Shown in pieces: positions 53,422 to 63,986 of a DNA stretch of 64,000 bases. The stretch comes from JAABVY01 sp964496505. Lineage in GTDB: Bacteria; Zixibacteria; MSB-5A5; JAABVY01. The position numbers and the translations under genes were made by a program. The stretch's first letter is position 1; each line of letters begins with the position of its first letter. Below the pieces are notes generated by a model, which made no database searches, had not been told where the DNA came from, and saw only the letters and a program-made list of their open reading frames with translations. The DNA is taken from contig CAZBZV010000008.1 in the NCBI GenBank assembly GCA_964496505.1, positions 1-64,000 of the forward strand, in the 5' to 3' direction.

Positions 53422-56400
53422 ATGTGGGTAACGAATGTAAATAACATCATTGGGGGTCAGAAGACCATGTCTAACAGCATCAATTCATACCGCAGGGGAT
53501 TACCACAGGAGTATGGCCCGCAAAGAACGATTTATAGAATTATTCTTTGTCTGGTTTTGGCAATTGCGATATTGATTCCTGCCCGTCTGGGGGCAGAATA
53601 TAAAACCGAGTTCGCCGATACGGTTGTTCTCAGTTCCGTAGATCTACCCTATAATGTCCCCCAGAGCAATCTGCTGATTTTGACCAACGGCAACCTATAC
53701 ACCGGCGGAACCGCTATCAATGTCGGCGACCGTAACGATATCATGATCGACGGCGGCGGTGACACGATTTTCTTTGGAAGCGGGGAAGGCGATTTCGTGC
53801 ACGGCGTAAGGATGTCCTACAGCCCGGAACGGATTCAGATAAAAAATATAACGCTTATTCATGATGTACCCGATGCCACTCTGGCTGAGGACTGCTCACC
53901 GATTCATCTTTACGGCGATGACAGTGTCTGGGTCAAAAATGTAAATATGGTTTCCCGTGGGGTGGAGGGAAACTGTATCGATGCTACTACCAAATATGGA
54001 AACGGTATTTCGAACATATGGGTGGAGGACTGCGAATGCGATAACCGCGCTCACAGCTACTACAGCCGTAACGCCGATCCGGCGGCGGCATTCAGAGTAT
54101 GTGCTGATATTTCCACACTTGGTCCCGGAGAGTATACCGGCAAATTCGAGAATGTCACGGTTACCAGAACGCCTCATTCAGCAATCTACGCGGTCGGCGG
54201 CAGCGATAATCGTCCGGTAATGATAATTCACGACTGCAGCCTGACAGTTGATGCGCACAACGATATGTATGACACTACCAATGCAACCGTTTTTCATTCT
54301 TCCGGCGATCCGTTTGCAATAAGCGTATTCAGGCTCGGCGCCGGATCTCAGATATATAACAATGTCATCCGCTCGGGAAATCAGTATGAGGGAGGACAGG
54401 GCATGATGATTCAGGGTGCGCAGGGCACGGCTTCTAATCCTGTTGAAATATATAATAATGATGTGCAGGTTCATTGCGGCCCAACTCAATCTGACCTGCG
54501 TTACGGCGGGGATGGCAAGTCGATTGGTTTTTATCTTCGCTGGCCCGAGGGCGATTCCAAAATGTCGAACTGCTATGTGAAGATCAGGGATAATATTTTC
54601 AAGACCTATGCCGACGCCCTGACCGATCTGGATAACGGCGGCACTGCACATACCGGGGGCTCTGCGCAGGGCATCCGTATCCATGCCGACAGCGGATTTC
54701 ATAACTGTGAGCTCGTCAATAACCGTGTTTTCGCTTTGAGGTCGGATTCGCTGGTTGATACGGGTTATGTGGAAACGGTTGCGGCTATGATCGCCAAAGT
54801 CGATACGAATCGAACCGACAGCTATGGGCTGACTCACATGCAGGATGTTCACGATAACGTATTCAAAGGAAATTATTATTATGCGCTGACTTCACCGCTG
54901 TATATCGGCAGTGTTGCGCAGCATCTGCTGGGCGGCGGAAATCTGATTCTGTATGCTGACACCTTGCACTGCCCCGAACCGGCAGGCGGAAATACATCGG
55001 TGGAATTTCCACAGTACGGCACATTCAGGTACAGCTCCACCGGAAGCAGGCTTATCGACTATACATATCTCGGCTATTCTAATGATGATGATATAAAGTG
55101 GGGTAATATCAATACCGACTGCAACGGCCTCGGCAAAGACCTGCGCTACGACAGAATCGCCACGATCAAAGTTAAAGACGATCAGGGAAATGATTTGAGC
55201 GGAGCAGCGGTAACAATAGTAAACAACTATGGACAACTGGTTGCATCGGGAAGCACTGACGCATTCGGCGAGTTCACAGATACGGTCACATACAAGGCCA
55301 GGCATTACAACAGTCCTTATGATGACGGTTCATGCTACTGGGAGGATTCGCTTCTTTTCAATGATTTCACGATCAAGGCCAAGTACGGCGGGGACAGCAG
55401 TATCACGACCCTCGCAATCAATGCCGAGACGGCATTTCCATTTAATATGTCGCTTAACGGGGGCAATCCGGCCAATAATCCGCCCTCAACTCCGTTACTG
55501 GCCAGCCCTTCAAACGGGGCAACTCTTGATGATTTAACACCGGTATTGACAGCTAACAATTCATCCGATTCCGACGGCGATGCATTGACATACAGTTTCC
55601 AGGTGTCATCAAATTCGAGCTTCACAGCTATCGTTGCACAGACAAGCGGTCTTACCGAAGGCGGAGGTTCAACTACGTCATGGACAGTCTCGCCGAATCT
55701 TTCCAATGGCAATAGCTATTACTGGAGAGTGAGGACTTATGACGGTGAGAGTTATTCGGGATGGTCGTCGTCAAGAATATTCAGCGTCAATCTTCCGAAC
55801 AATGTACCCTCCTCACCTGTGCTTGCAAGTCCGGCTGACGATGCGACCGTGACAAGTCTAACTCCGGAACTGGTTGCCAATAACAGCAGCGATGCTGACG
55901 GAGATGAACTGGTTTACGATTTCCGTGTATCGGCCAATGCCAGCTTCACGAATATAGTGGCTCAGGTATCGGGCCTGTCCGAGGGGGGCGGTTCAACGAC
56001 ATCATGGACAATAACGCCTGAACTTTCAGACGGCACGACCTACTACTGGAGAGGACGTGCCTACGATGGTCACGATTATTCCGGGTGGTCGTCAGCCAGA
56101 TCCTTTACCATCAACCTGCCCGACAATCCGCCTTCAACACCGGTGCTTGCCGATCCATCTGACGGCGCAGTGCTAACATCAACTGCACCCGTTTTGACAA
56201 CGGGCAATTCCACCGATCCGGATGGTGACGGTTTAACATATAGTTTTCAGGTGGCATTGAACTCGGATTTCTCATCTATTGAGGCACAGGTAAGTAACCT
56301 TTCGGAGGGCTTGGGCGACAATACTTCCTGGACAGTTTCTCCAGAGCTGTCGGATGGAAACGCTTACCACTGGCGAGTGAGGGCTTATGATGGAAACAAC

Positions 56401-58632
56401 TACTCAGATTGGTCGGATTCCAGGTCATTTTCTATCGAAATTCCCAATAACAGTCCCAGCGTCCCGGTTTTGGCCTCGCCCGATGACAGCGCTTCGGTGG
56501 AAATCCTGAGGCCAGTTTTGACACTTAATAATTCAAATGATCCCGAGGGAGATGATCTGGTATACGACATCCAGATCTCAACCTCGCAGACATTTATCAT
56601 ACCTCTGGCAGCGGAGTATGGTATAACTGAGGGCTCAGGAGAAACAACCTCGTGGACTGTTCCCAGCGATCTTTCCGACGGCATCCGCTATTTCTGGAGA
56701 GCGCGTGCATACGATGGCGACTCTTACTCGGGCTGGTCGGCAGTCTGGACGTTCGTAGTTGAATTGCCCAATAACGCTCCCACAACACCGGTTCTGGCAA
56801 CGCCTGCCAACGGCAGCAGCGTTAACACCCCCACCCCGGTACTGGTGAGTAATAATTCCGCCGATGTCGACGGTGATGATTTGACATACGATTTCCAGGT
56901 ATCGTCAAATTCCACTTTCAGTTCAATTTCGGCCGAGGTAACGGGCCTGTCCCAGGGCTCCGAATCGACAACCGGATGGACCGTGGACACCGATCTTACG
57001 GACGGCAACACATATTTCTGGCGTGTTCGGGCATCGGACGGAGAGGCTTATTCGGGTTGGTCACAGGTAAGATCATTCACAATCGACCTGCCCAATAATG
57101 CACCCACAGCGCCCATTCTGGCAAGCCCGGGTAATGGCGAGACGGTAACGAGTCTATCGCCTGAGTTGACTGTCAATAATTCATCCGATGATGACAATGA
57201 TGCTCTTACATATCATTTCCAGGTTTCGAGTAATTCGAGCTTTACGGCTATAGTCGCCCAGCAGTCCGGATTAGCAGAGGGCTCCGGAGAGACCACATCC
57301 TGGACGGTAAACAGTTCTCTGAGTAACCAGACGAATTTCTGGTGGCGGGTACGTGCCTATGATGGCGAAGATTATTCAGCATATTCGCAGACTTCGGTAT
57401 TCTATGTAGACTATACCGAGCCGAATGATCCGCCTGAACCTCCGGAATCGGATCAGCCGCCAGCGGGCGATTCGGTTGATAGTCCCAATCCGATACTTGT
57501 TGTAGCAAATTCGGTCGATCCTGATGGCGACGATTTGTCTTACCATTTCGAGGTCTGGAACGATCAGCAGTCAGAGCTGATAAAGGCTTCGCCGCCGGTC
57601 CCCGAAGAATCGGGTTCCACGACTTCATGGGAAGTCGATACCGCACTCGAGGACGGACAGCAGTATCACTGGCGTGCACGTTCATTCGACGGCAGCGAAT
57701 ATGCCGATTGGACATCATGGTCAAATTTCTATGTCGAAATGTCGCCGCCTAATGGACCGCCAACCACACCCACAATCGTTTTGCCAAACGATGGCGATAC
57801 GCTTATCGGATCGACACATACACTGGTAATCGGCAACAGCAACGATCCGGATGGAGATGAGATTACCTATGAATTTCTGATCTGCTCTGACAGCGGCATG
57901 TCGCAGACGGTTGAACATGTAGTGAACGTCGTTGAAGGCACTACAAACACAACTTTCATTACCTCGGCTACTCTGGAACAGGGAAACACATACTGCTGGC
58001 ACGCACGTGCATGCGACGGACAGGATTCATCGGCATGGTCGGAGACTCGCTCCTTCGTGCACCTCGATTTCACAGCCAGCGCTGAGGATATTCCTACTCC
58101 CGAGTATCCGCTGGAGGGCGAGGTGGTACATAATCTGAGACCGACATTCAGGATTCAAACTGATGAGAGCGATGTGGGTGTCAATTTCTATTTCGAGGTA
58201 TCCGATAATCCGGAATTCGCAAATCCGATATCTTCGGGGCCGGTAGAGGGTGAACGAAATAAAACGTCCTGGCGGCCGGATCAGAATTTGGTACCGAATT
58301 TTACATATTACTGGAGAGCAAAAGCAGAGAAATCGGGATGGTGCGAGGTAACCTCATTTTCAACAAAGGGGAATGTTCATGTCTCGCCTAATCCATTCCG
58401 CCCCGACAAGGACGGTGAGGAGGTTGTATTCAGAAATCTGCCGCAAACATCTAATATCACGATAACAACAATCAGCGGAGATATTGTATACCGTATGCAG
58501 GAGGCAGAGGGGCCGGAGATCATTTGGAACGGCAGAAATTATAATAATGAGCCGGTGGCAAGCGGAGTATATCTGTACTTCGTAAGCAGTCCGGACAGTT
58601 CCGAATCGGGTAAAATTGCTGTGATTAGATAA
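53422..58632 (+). CDS. Giant surface protein: beta-helix, tandem Ig/FnIII-like repeats, sorting-type C-terminus
   Basis: This 1736-residue protein has a signal/anchor near residues 35-60 and a right-handed beta-helix (about 80-530, pectate-lyase-like, rich in GG and NN turns). A CNA-B-like domain (about 570-680) precedes nine beta-sandwich repeats (about 685-1650), each with DPDGDxLxYxFQVSSN and YYWRVRAYDG...SGWS. A 90-residue C-terminal domain (VSPNPFRPDKDG, SGVYLYFVSSPD, ending GKIAVIR) resembles type-IX-secretion/FlgD-like domains. A ligand-binding adhesin role is inferred. ATG 53422 follows GAGGAAA; ATG 53470 is an alternative. Confidence 0.85.
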   Translation: MWVTNVNNIIGGQKTMSNSINSYRRGLPQEYGPQRTIYRIILCLVLAIAILIPARLGAEYKTEFADTVVLSSVDLPYNVPQSNLLILTNGNLYTGGTAINVGDRNDIMIDGGGDTIFFGSGEGDFVHGVRMSYSPERIQIKNITLIHDVPDATLAEDCSPIHLYGDDSVWVKNVNMVSRGVEGNCIDATTKYGNGISNIWVEDCECDNRAHSYYSRNADPAAAFRVCADISTLGPGEYTGKFENVTVTRTPHSAIYAVGGSDNRPVMIIHDCSLTVDAHNDMYDTTNATVFHSSGDPFAISVFRLGAGSQIYNNVIRSGNQYEGGQGMMIQGAQGTASNPVEIYNNDVQVHCGPTQSDLRYGGDGKSIGFYLRWPEGDSKMSNCYVKIRDNIFKTYADALTDLDNGGTAHTGGSAQGIRIHADSGFHNCELVNNRVFALRSDSLVDTGYVETVAAMIAKVDTNRTDSYGLTHMQDVHDNVFKGNYYYALTSPLYIGSVAQHLLGGGNLILYADTLHCPEPAGGNTSVEFPQYGTFRYSSTGSRLIDYTYLGYSNDDDIKWGNINTDCNGLGKDLRYDRIATIKVKDDQGNDLSGAAVTIVNNYGQLVASGSTDAFGEFTDTVTYKARHYNSPYDDGSCYWEDSLLFNDFTIKAKYGGDSSITTLAINAETAFPFNMSLNGGNPANNPPSTPLLASPSNGATLDDLTPVLTANNSSDSDGDALTYSFQVSSNSSFTAIVAQTSGLTEGGGSTTSWTVSPNLSNGNSYYWRVRTYDGESYSGWSSSRIFSVNLPNNVPSSPVLASPADDATVTSLTPELVANNSSDADGDELVYDFRVSANASFTNIVAQVSGLSEGGGSTTSWTITPELSDGTTYYWRGRAYDGHDYSGWSSARSFTINLPDNPPSTPVLADPSDGAVLTSTAPVLTTGNSTDPDGDGLTYSFQVALNSDFSSIEAQVSNLSEGLGDNTSWTVSPELSDGNAYHWRVRAYDGNNYSDWSDSRSFSIEIPNNSPSVPVLASPDDSASVEILRPVLTLNNSNDPEGDDLVYDIQISTSQTFIIPLAAEYGITEGSGETTSWTVPSDLSDGIRYFWRARAYDGDSYSGWSAVWTFVVELPNNAPTTPVLATPANGSSVNTPTPVLVSNNSADVDGDDLTYDFQVSSNSTFSSISAEVTGLSQGSESTTGWTVDTDLTDGNTYFWRVRASDGEAYSGWSQVRSFTIDLPNNAPTAPILASPGNGETVTSLSPELTVNNSSDDDNDALTYHFQVSSNSSFTAIVAQQSGLAEGSGETTSWTVNSSLSNQTNFWWRVRAYDGEDYSAYSQTSVFYVDYTEPNDPPEPPESDQPPAGDSVDSPNPILVVANSVDPDGDDLSYHFEVWNDQQSELIKASPPVPEESGSTTSWEVDTALEDGQQYHWRARSFDGSEYADWTSWSNFYVEMSPPNGPPTTPTIVLPNDGDTLIGSTHTLVIGNSNDPDGDEITYEFLICSDSGMSQTVEHVVNVVEGTTNTTFITSATLEQGNTYCWHARACDGQDSSAWSETRSFVHLDFTASAEDIPTPEYPLEGEVVHNLRPTFRIQTDESDVGVNFYFEVSDNPEFANPISSGPVEGERNKTSWRPDQNLVPNFTYYWRAKAEKSGWCEVTSFSTKGNVHVSPNPFRPDKDGEEVVFRNLPQTSNITITTISGDIVYRMQEAEGPEIIWNGRNYNNEPVASGVYLYFVSSPDSSESGKIAVIR
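55474..58068 (+). repeat. Tandem 324-bp in-frame repeats encoding 108-aa modules
   Basis: Module starts are 55474, 55798, 56122, 56446, 56770 and 57094. The first five modules are exactly 324 bases; the following ones (57424 and 57751) are 327-330 bases. A ninth, more divergent module continues to about 58370. Each begins N-N-x-P-S/T-x-P. The nucleotide sequences have diverged, so duplication is not recent. Confidence 0.85.
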
Positions 58633-58651
58633 TTCGTTTGGGTTGTGCGGA

Positions 58652-58685
58652 AAAGACGTCCGGTTGAAACCGGGCGTCTTTTTTT
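58652..58685 (+). terminator. Intrinsic terminator of the giant surface protein
   Basis: AAAGACGTCCGGTT, a GAA loop and ACCGGGCGTCTTT form a long stem with one G-T pair, followed by seven T. It lies 20 bases after the stop codon. Confidence 0.9.
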
Positions 58686-58762
58686 ATCTTTTCTGTTTTA
58701 TTTTTCTTCTATTTTTCTCATATTTAGGAAAATCTAAATACGCACCATGAGGAGAAACGGAA

Positions 58763-60772
58763 ATGAAGACAATTATGCCAGCCGTATTCGTAATATTGCT
58801 AATGATTCCATTTTGCCTGACCGCACAGAACCTCCCTCCGGGCGAAAACCCTCCACCGGATGTGTTCGACCGTATCGTAAATGCCGGTGAGGCCGGAAAA
58901 TACGAAAACGCACCTTACGTAATCGTGATGGATTCCAGTGTTAACCGTGTCAACGACCTGGGAATATCATATATAGATAATTATATGCTGTTCAAAGCCC
59001 TCACTGATGCTGGCTGTAAACAACTTGCGGTGATTACCAGAGGATATGAACCCTTAAGCAGCATAATCGAATTCCGCGAGATCAATATTATCAGGGACAC
59101 CCAGAAGATACCGGTTGATCTGGAAAATGTGAAAGACCTGCCTGCTCCGCAGTCGGGGATTTACTGGGGTGACAGGATAAAGATAATCCAACTGCCTCGT
59201 CTCGAGATCAATGACGGTATTGAAATAGTAACATTCAGAAAGGGTTATTCCTATGCCCTTTTGGATTCGGACGATATCCCGCCGGAGGATGAAAAGTATA
59301 TACCGCCTATGCCGGGCGAATATTTTGATATAGTCCTTTTCGAGGCCAATATGCCGATTGTGGAAAAAAAGTACGTTCTCAAAATTCCTGCTGAAAAACG
59401 GATTCATTCACAGATATATAATGGTCCCATGTACTCGGCCACGACATATAACCAGGACACAACCACATATAGCTGGTGGATCAAGGATATGCCTGCTCAG
59501 AAATCCGAACGATCCACTCCGGATGCCTCGGATATCACTACCAAAGTCGTGCTCGCCACGGTTGAAAGCTGGGAGGCCAAAAGCAGGTGGTTTTTCGATG
59601 TTAATCAGGGACAGTTCGATGTTACCCCGGCTATCCAGGCCAAGGTTGATGAGATTTTAAAGAGCGAGGGTGTGTTCAACGGCACCGAAGAGGAGAAAGC
59701 ATTCGCGCTTCTTCACTGGGTAGCACAGAACATCCGTTACAGCGGCCAGACAATGGGTGAAGGCGAGGGCTTTACCCTGCATTCGGGCGAGATGATTTTC
59801 GAGCAGAGAAGCGGTGTCTGCAAGGATATTGCCGGGATGCTGGTTACCATGATGCGGGCGGCCGGGTTGGACTCGTACGCGGCCATGACCATGGCCGGAA
59901 GCCGTATCGAACAGGTTCCGGCCGATCAATTCAACCATTGTGTGGTAGCGCTCAAAAAAGAGGATGGCAGCTTTGTGATGTACGATCCCACCTGGGTGCC
60001 GTTTAACAGAACAATTTGGAGCCTTTTCGAGGCCGAACAGCATTTCCTGGTGGGAACGCCTGAGGGCGAGGGATTGGATAGCATCTACTACAGCCCTCCA
60101 GAGGAATCGCCCATGCGGATTACCAACAACGCCAGAATTCTCGATGACGGCACGCTTGAGGGAGAAATCAGATTCTCCGCGGGCGGTTCAATGGATTATT
60201 ATCTGCGGGGATTAATCGGATGGTATCCCAGATCGGAAATCGAAAGTAATCTAGAAGATATGTTCAGCAAAATCAGCAACAGGATTGAGATTGTCGGCTA
60301 TGAGCATGGTGATGTACTGGATTTTAATCAGGATATGTGGTGGAATATCGAATACCGGATACCCGAATATGCGATGAAGTTCGGAGATGGTATGGAGTTC
60401 CAGAGCCCGATGCTTATGCTTGCAACCAACAACCGCTTTCTTTTCAGAATCGGCGGCGATCCCTGGCCGGAAAAGCGCGAATCGGATTTGTTTTTGTATA
60501 CCACCCAGCTTCTGGATGCAAGCGAGACAATAAGACTGCCGGGCGATTACAAAGTTGTCAATGCAAAAGAGAGTGACAAGGTTGATGAGACTTATGCCTA
60601 TTATCATTCGAATACAGAAATGGATGGAAAAGAATTTATAATCAAGACCAGAGGAGAAATAAAGAGGCGGCAGATACCGCCCGAAGGGTATGGCGGATTT
60701 TATAAGATGACAAAGCAAGCACACGATTTCGCTGAGACAATTTTCCGGGCTGAGAAAGGGGGTGCAAAATGA
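58763..60772 (+). CDS. DUF3857/transglutaminase-like exported protein
   Basis: This 669-residue protein has a signal peptide (1-22), a DUF3857 beta-domain (about 50-290) and a transglutaminase-type domain (about 300-420). The catalytic triad is complete: C353 in RSGVCKDIA, H392 in FNHCVVAL and D408 in YDPTW. A C-terminal beta-domain follows. Whether it cross-links, hydrolyses or only binds peptides is unknown. A good GAGGAG site precedes the ATG. It overlaps the next gene by 4 bases (ATGA). Confidence 0.88.
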   Translation: MKTIMPAVFVILLMIPFCLTAQNLPPGENPPPDVFDRIVNAGEAGKYENAPYVIVMDSSVNRVNDLGISYIDNYMLFKALTDAGCKQLAVITRGYEPLSSIIEFREINIIRDTQKIPVDLENVKDLPAPQSGIYWGDRIKIIQLPRLEINDGIEIVTFRKGYSYALLDSDDIPPEDEKYIPPMPGEYFDIVLFEANMPIVEKKYVLKIPAEKRIHSQIYNGPMYSATTYNQDTTTYSWWIKDMPAQKSERSTPDASDITTKVVLATVESWEAKSRWFFDVNQGQFDVTPAIQAKVDEILKSEGVFNGTEEEKAFALLHWVAQNIRYSGQTMGEGEGFTLHSGEMIFEQRSGVCKDIAGMLVTMMRAAGLDSYAAMTMAGSRIEQVPADQFNHCVVALKKEDGSFVMYDPTWVPFNRTIWSLFEAEQHFLVGTPEGEGLDSIYYSPPEESPMRITNNARILDDGTLEGEIRFSAGGSMDYYLRGLIGWYPRSEIESNLEDMFSKISNRIEIVGYEHGDVLDFNQDMWWNIEYRIPEYAMKFGDGMEFQSPMLMLATNNRFLFRIGGDPWPEKRESDLFLYTTQLLDASETIRLPGDYKVVNAKESDKVDETYAYYHSNTEMDGKEFIIKTRGEIKRRQIPPEGYGGFYKMTKQAHDFAETIFRAEKGGAK

Positions 60773-62706
60773 AGCGGACATTGATTTTTATGACGGTTAC
60801 TCTTGCATTCGCATTCCTTTTCCAGAATGCAATTGCACAGGAATCAATCGACGGAAGATATAATATTGCCGAGCTCATGGATTCGGCACGCGCTAACTTC
60901 GATCTTGAACAGCAGGATGGTGTCTTTCTTCTGGATAGCAAGGATGTAAAATGGCTGGAGGATGGCAGGCTGTCGACTACAGTGCATCGGATTATCTGGA
61001 TCGCAACCGACTTTGCGGTAGATCAATACGGCGACCATCGTATCCCCTATGATCATGAACGCCAGGATTTCGAGGTTATCACGGTGCGCACATGGATGGA
61101 CAATCAGTGGTGGGTGACCGGAGAGACGGGAATAGTCCCAACTCTGCCGCATGCGCTTAAGAAGGCCTACGATTATACCAATATGCGTGAGATGATGCTT
61201 CTGCATAACGGTATTGAGATACCGTGTATACTGGAAGTGGCATACACGATCACGGATAAAGAACCATATAGGAAAAATATTGACGGCATGTGGGTATTTC
61301 AGAAAGAATTGCCGGTTGTTGTATCGTCGATAAGCATGAGAACACCTGAGATCAGGTCTCCAAAGTTTTATCGCCCCCTAAGCCTTCCTTCGCCAAATAT
61401 TGAGGAAAACGGTGGGCTGAAAACATATAGTCATACCTCAGGACCATATGAGGCTATTCCCGATCCATGGAGTCAGCATGATATTTTCTCTGCTCCTCAT
61501 ATTGTCTGGTCAACCTGGGATAGCTGGAATTCGCTTGGGGAGTATTACGACAGCCTTTTCCAGCAGGTTATGTCCATAGATGATTATCTACAAACAACAG
61601 TAGACTCTCTTGCGGATGCCTCTATTAACAGGCAAAAATGTGCAGTTGAGATTGCCAGTTTTGTTTCTAAGAAAACCGGCTTTATATCCTATCCATATCG
61701 ATATTGGATGTATTTCCCACGCGAGACTGTGAGGATTTATGAAAGCGCTTACGGCCATGCTCTGGATCGGGCGTTACTGGCATCGGCGCTTTTCGAATTA
61801 GCTGATCTTGAACCGAAGATGATTCTGCGCGGAGAGAATCTACAAGATGCCTACCTGGAAATTCCCTGTTTTGACTATTTTGATGCGCCCTTGATAAAAA
61901 TCGCAGCCGACGGCAGCGAAATGTATTATAATCCTGTCAACGGCATGATTTCAAAGAGCATTCAGCCCTATTTCGGTCAAACAGGATTTTATCTTACAGA
62001 TAATCGGGGCAGACCGATTCAAAAATTCGAATTCCCTGAGGAAGAAAATCTTTTCACATTGAAGGTAGACCTTTCTTTGAATGATACTAAAGACACTTTA
62101 AACGGCATAGCCTATCTTGAAGCCGAAGGATGCTTCAGCCCATACAGCCAGATGGCCGGACTCGATAAAGAAGCGGAAAGCTACCTTGGCTCAATGATAT
62201 CGGGGGTAATATCGGGGGCCAAGCTGAAAAGCCATAATCCCATTCACTTCAGGGAAGGTCGATGCAGAATGGGAATGAATTTCGAATTGAAGACTCCAAA
62301 GCCGGATGAATTCGGTCATATAAGGCTGGTGTTTGGCAGCCCGTCAGGGGGAATAGTGGATCAGCTCCCTGAAGGTGTAAGGCTTTTTGATAACGTAAAA
62401 CAATCGAAAACAAATCTGCCGGGTACCCTTATTCAAACGGTCGAGATCAGTATCGATACCTCCGGTATGCAGGCAGTCTATTTTCCCGAATCAGAGAGCA
62501 TACAAAATGAAGTCGGAAGCATCTCAATTATATCAGAGAATGCCAAAGACAGAATCAGGATCATAAGAAGAATGCATCTTACAAACAATGAAGTCGCTTC
62601 TTCACAATGGCCTGATCTTCGCGAATTATTATTGGAGGAAACAGATAGGAGGAATCAGATGTTTATATTCGAAGCAGGAGAGGAATCAGACAAAAAGGGA
62701 GATTGA
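60769..62706 (+). CDS. Inactive paralogue: DUF3857 protein with degenerate transglutaminase domain
   Basis: This 645-residue exported protein has the same layout as the upstream gene. In the triad positions it has A331 (YGHALD for SGVCKD), A373 (FDAPLIKI for FNHCVVAL) and N388 (YYNPV for MYDPT). All three catalytic residues are therefore replaced while the surrounding fold is kept. It is most likely a binding partner of the active paralogue. The 4-base overlap supports co-translation. Confidence 0.85.
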   Translation: MKRTLIFMTVTLAFAFLFQNAIAQESIDGRYNIAELMDSARANFDLEQQDGVFLLDSKDVKWLEDGRLSTTVHRIIWIATDFAVDQYGDHRIPYDHERQDFEVITVRTWMDNQWWVTGETGIVPTLPHALKKAYDYTNMREMMLLHNGIEIPCILEVAYTITDKEPYRKNIDGMWVFQKELPVVVSSISMRTPEIRSPKFYRPLSLPSPNIEENGGLKTYSHTSGPYEAIPDPWSQHDIFSAPHIVWSTWDSWNSLGEYYDSLFQQVMSIDDYLQTTVDSLADASINRQKCAVEIASFVSKKTGFISYPYRYWMYFPRETVRIYESAYGHALDRALLASALFELADLEPKMILRGENLQDAYLEIPCFDYFDAPLIKIAADGSEMYYNPVNGMISKSIQPYFGQTGFYLTDNRGRPIQKFEFPEEENLFTLKVDLSLNDTKDTLNGIAYLEAEGCFSPYSQMAGLDKEAESYLGSMISGVISGAKLKSHNPIHFREGRCRMGMNFELKTPKPDEFGHIRLVFGSPSGGIVDQLPEGVRLFDNVKQSKTNLPGTLIQTVEISIDTSGMQAVYFPESESIQNEVGSISIISENAKDRIRIIRRMHLTNNEVASSQWPDLRELLLEETDRRNQMFIFEAGEESDKKGD

Positions 62707-62708
62707 TT

Positions 62709-63986
62709 TTGCACAGACTCATCACTCTCGGATTGATTTTGTTATTGCTGGCCGGATGCGGGGGCGGCTCTGAAGATGAGGATAAACAGATTGTTTTCGC
62801 AGTCGGCGGAGCGCCCTCGGAGATCGACTTCTGGGAAGCGTTAATTGATGAGTTCAGCACGGAATATCAGATCGATGTCAGCATAGTCCGTCAGCCGACC
62901 GACACCGACCAGCGCCGTCAGGGACTGGTGGTATCTCTTAAGGCGCGGGATAATGATCCTGATGTTTTCCTGATGGATGTAGCCTGGCTGGCGCAGATTG
63001 CAGCCTCGGGATGGCTTGAGCCTTTAAATACAGAAACCGACAGCATTGAAACGGAAGCATTCTTCGAAAATATCCTCAACCTTGCTGACAGATACGACGG
63101 AAAGCTGATGGCTCTGCCGGTCTATGTCGACGGCGGTGTTTTATACTACCGCAGGGATCTTCTGGAGAAGATTGGAGTGAAAAATCCGCCTGACACCTGG
63201 CAGGAGCTGATTGAATACTCCCAAGAAGTTCAGGATATAAAGCGTGAGGAGAATCCCGACTTTTATGGCTTTGTGTGGCAAGGGGCGCAGTATGAGGGAC
63301 TGATCTGCAATTTCCTGGAACTCGCGGCCTCGAACAACGGCGGATTTATTTTCGAGGGTGACAGCCTGAAACTGAATATACCAGAGAATGTGGAAGCGCT
63401 GAAGACGATGCATGATATAATTCATGAATATAAAATATCTCCACCGAATACCTACACGGAGTTTACCGAGGAGGAGGTCAGGCTTTTCTTCCAGAATGGC
63501 AATGCGCTTTTCGAGCGCAATTGGCCCTATGCCTGGAACCTGCATCAAAGCCCGAAATCGCCTGTGAAGGATAAGATCGGAATAGATGTTCTTCCGCATT
63601 TCGAGGGCGGACAGAGCATTTCGACATTGGGAGGATGGCATATTGGAATCTCGATCTATTCTAACGTCAAAGAAGAGGCGCGGCAGTTTGTAGAATATGT
63701 GACCTCATACGAAACGCAGAAGAAGCTCGCCTTAAACCTGGGATGGAATCCGGGACGCAAGGATGTCTATTCCGATTCCGAAGTGCTGGAGCAACTGCCG
63801 CATTTTGCGGAGTTGAGAGATGTTTTTGAAAATGCTTATCCCCGTCCTACCCGGCCGTATTATTCGCAGATGTCTGCGATCTTGCAGAAACACCTTAATT
63901 CAGCTCTCGCGGGTGAGATTGGCCCGGAAGATGCGCTCGACGCGGCTGAAACGGAGATTCAGGATATCATAAACCGATACAGGTAA
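62709..63986 (+). CDS. ABC transporter substrate-binding lipoprotein (family 1, sugar-type)
   Basis: This 425-residue protein has a lipobox (LLLLAGC, C17) and a type-1 extracellular solute-binding fold. Landmarks are PDVFLMDVAWLAQIAASGWLEPLN, the ALPVYVDGGVLYYRRDLLEKIG hinge and PDTWQELIEYSQ. Such proteins bring mono- or oligosaccharides to an ABC importer; the permeases are probably beyond the right edge. TTG 62709 is preferred, with AAGGGAG 7 bases upstream. TTG 62703 would overlap the previous TGA but is too close to that site. Confidence 0.93.
   Translation: MHRLITLGLILLLLAGCGGGSEDEDKQIVFAVGGAPSEIDFWEALIDEFSTEYQIDVSIVRQPTDTDQRRQGLVVSLKARDNDPDVFLMDVAWLAQIAASGWLEPLNTETDSIETEAFFENILNLADRYDGKLMALPVYVDGGVLYYRRDLLEKIGVKNPPDTWQELIEYSQEVQDIKREENPDFYGFVWQGAQYEGLICNFLELAASNNGGFIFEGDSLKLNIPENVEALKTMHDIIHEYKISPPNTYTEFTEEEVRLFFQNGNALFERNWPYAWNLHQSPKSPVKDKIGIDVLPHFEGGQSISTLGGWHIGISIYSNVKEEARQFVEYVTSYETQKKLALNLGWNPGRKDVYSDSEVLEQLPHFAELRDVFENAYPRPTRPYYSQMSAILQKHLNSALAGEIGPEDALDAAETEIQDIINRYR

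Noticed and set aside
54178..54852. A 224-codon minus-strand frame inside the giant surface protein gene
   Set aside because: No ribosome-binding site or family match, and it lies opposite a clear beta-helix domain.
55474..58068. Regular spacing suggestive of a CRISPR array or satellite
   Set aside because: The 324-bp period is far too long, the repeats are divergent and all lie in frame within one coding sequence.
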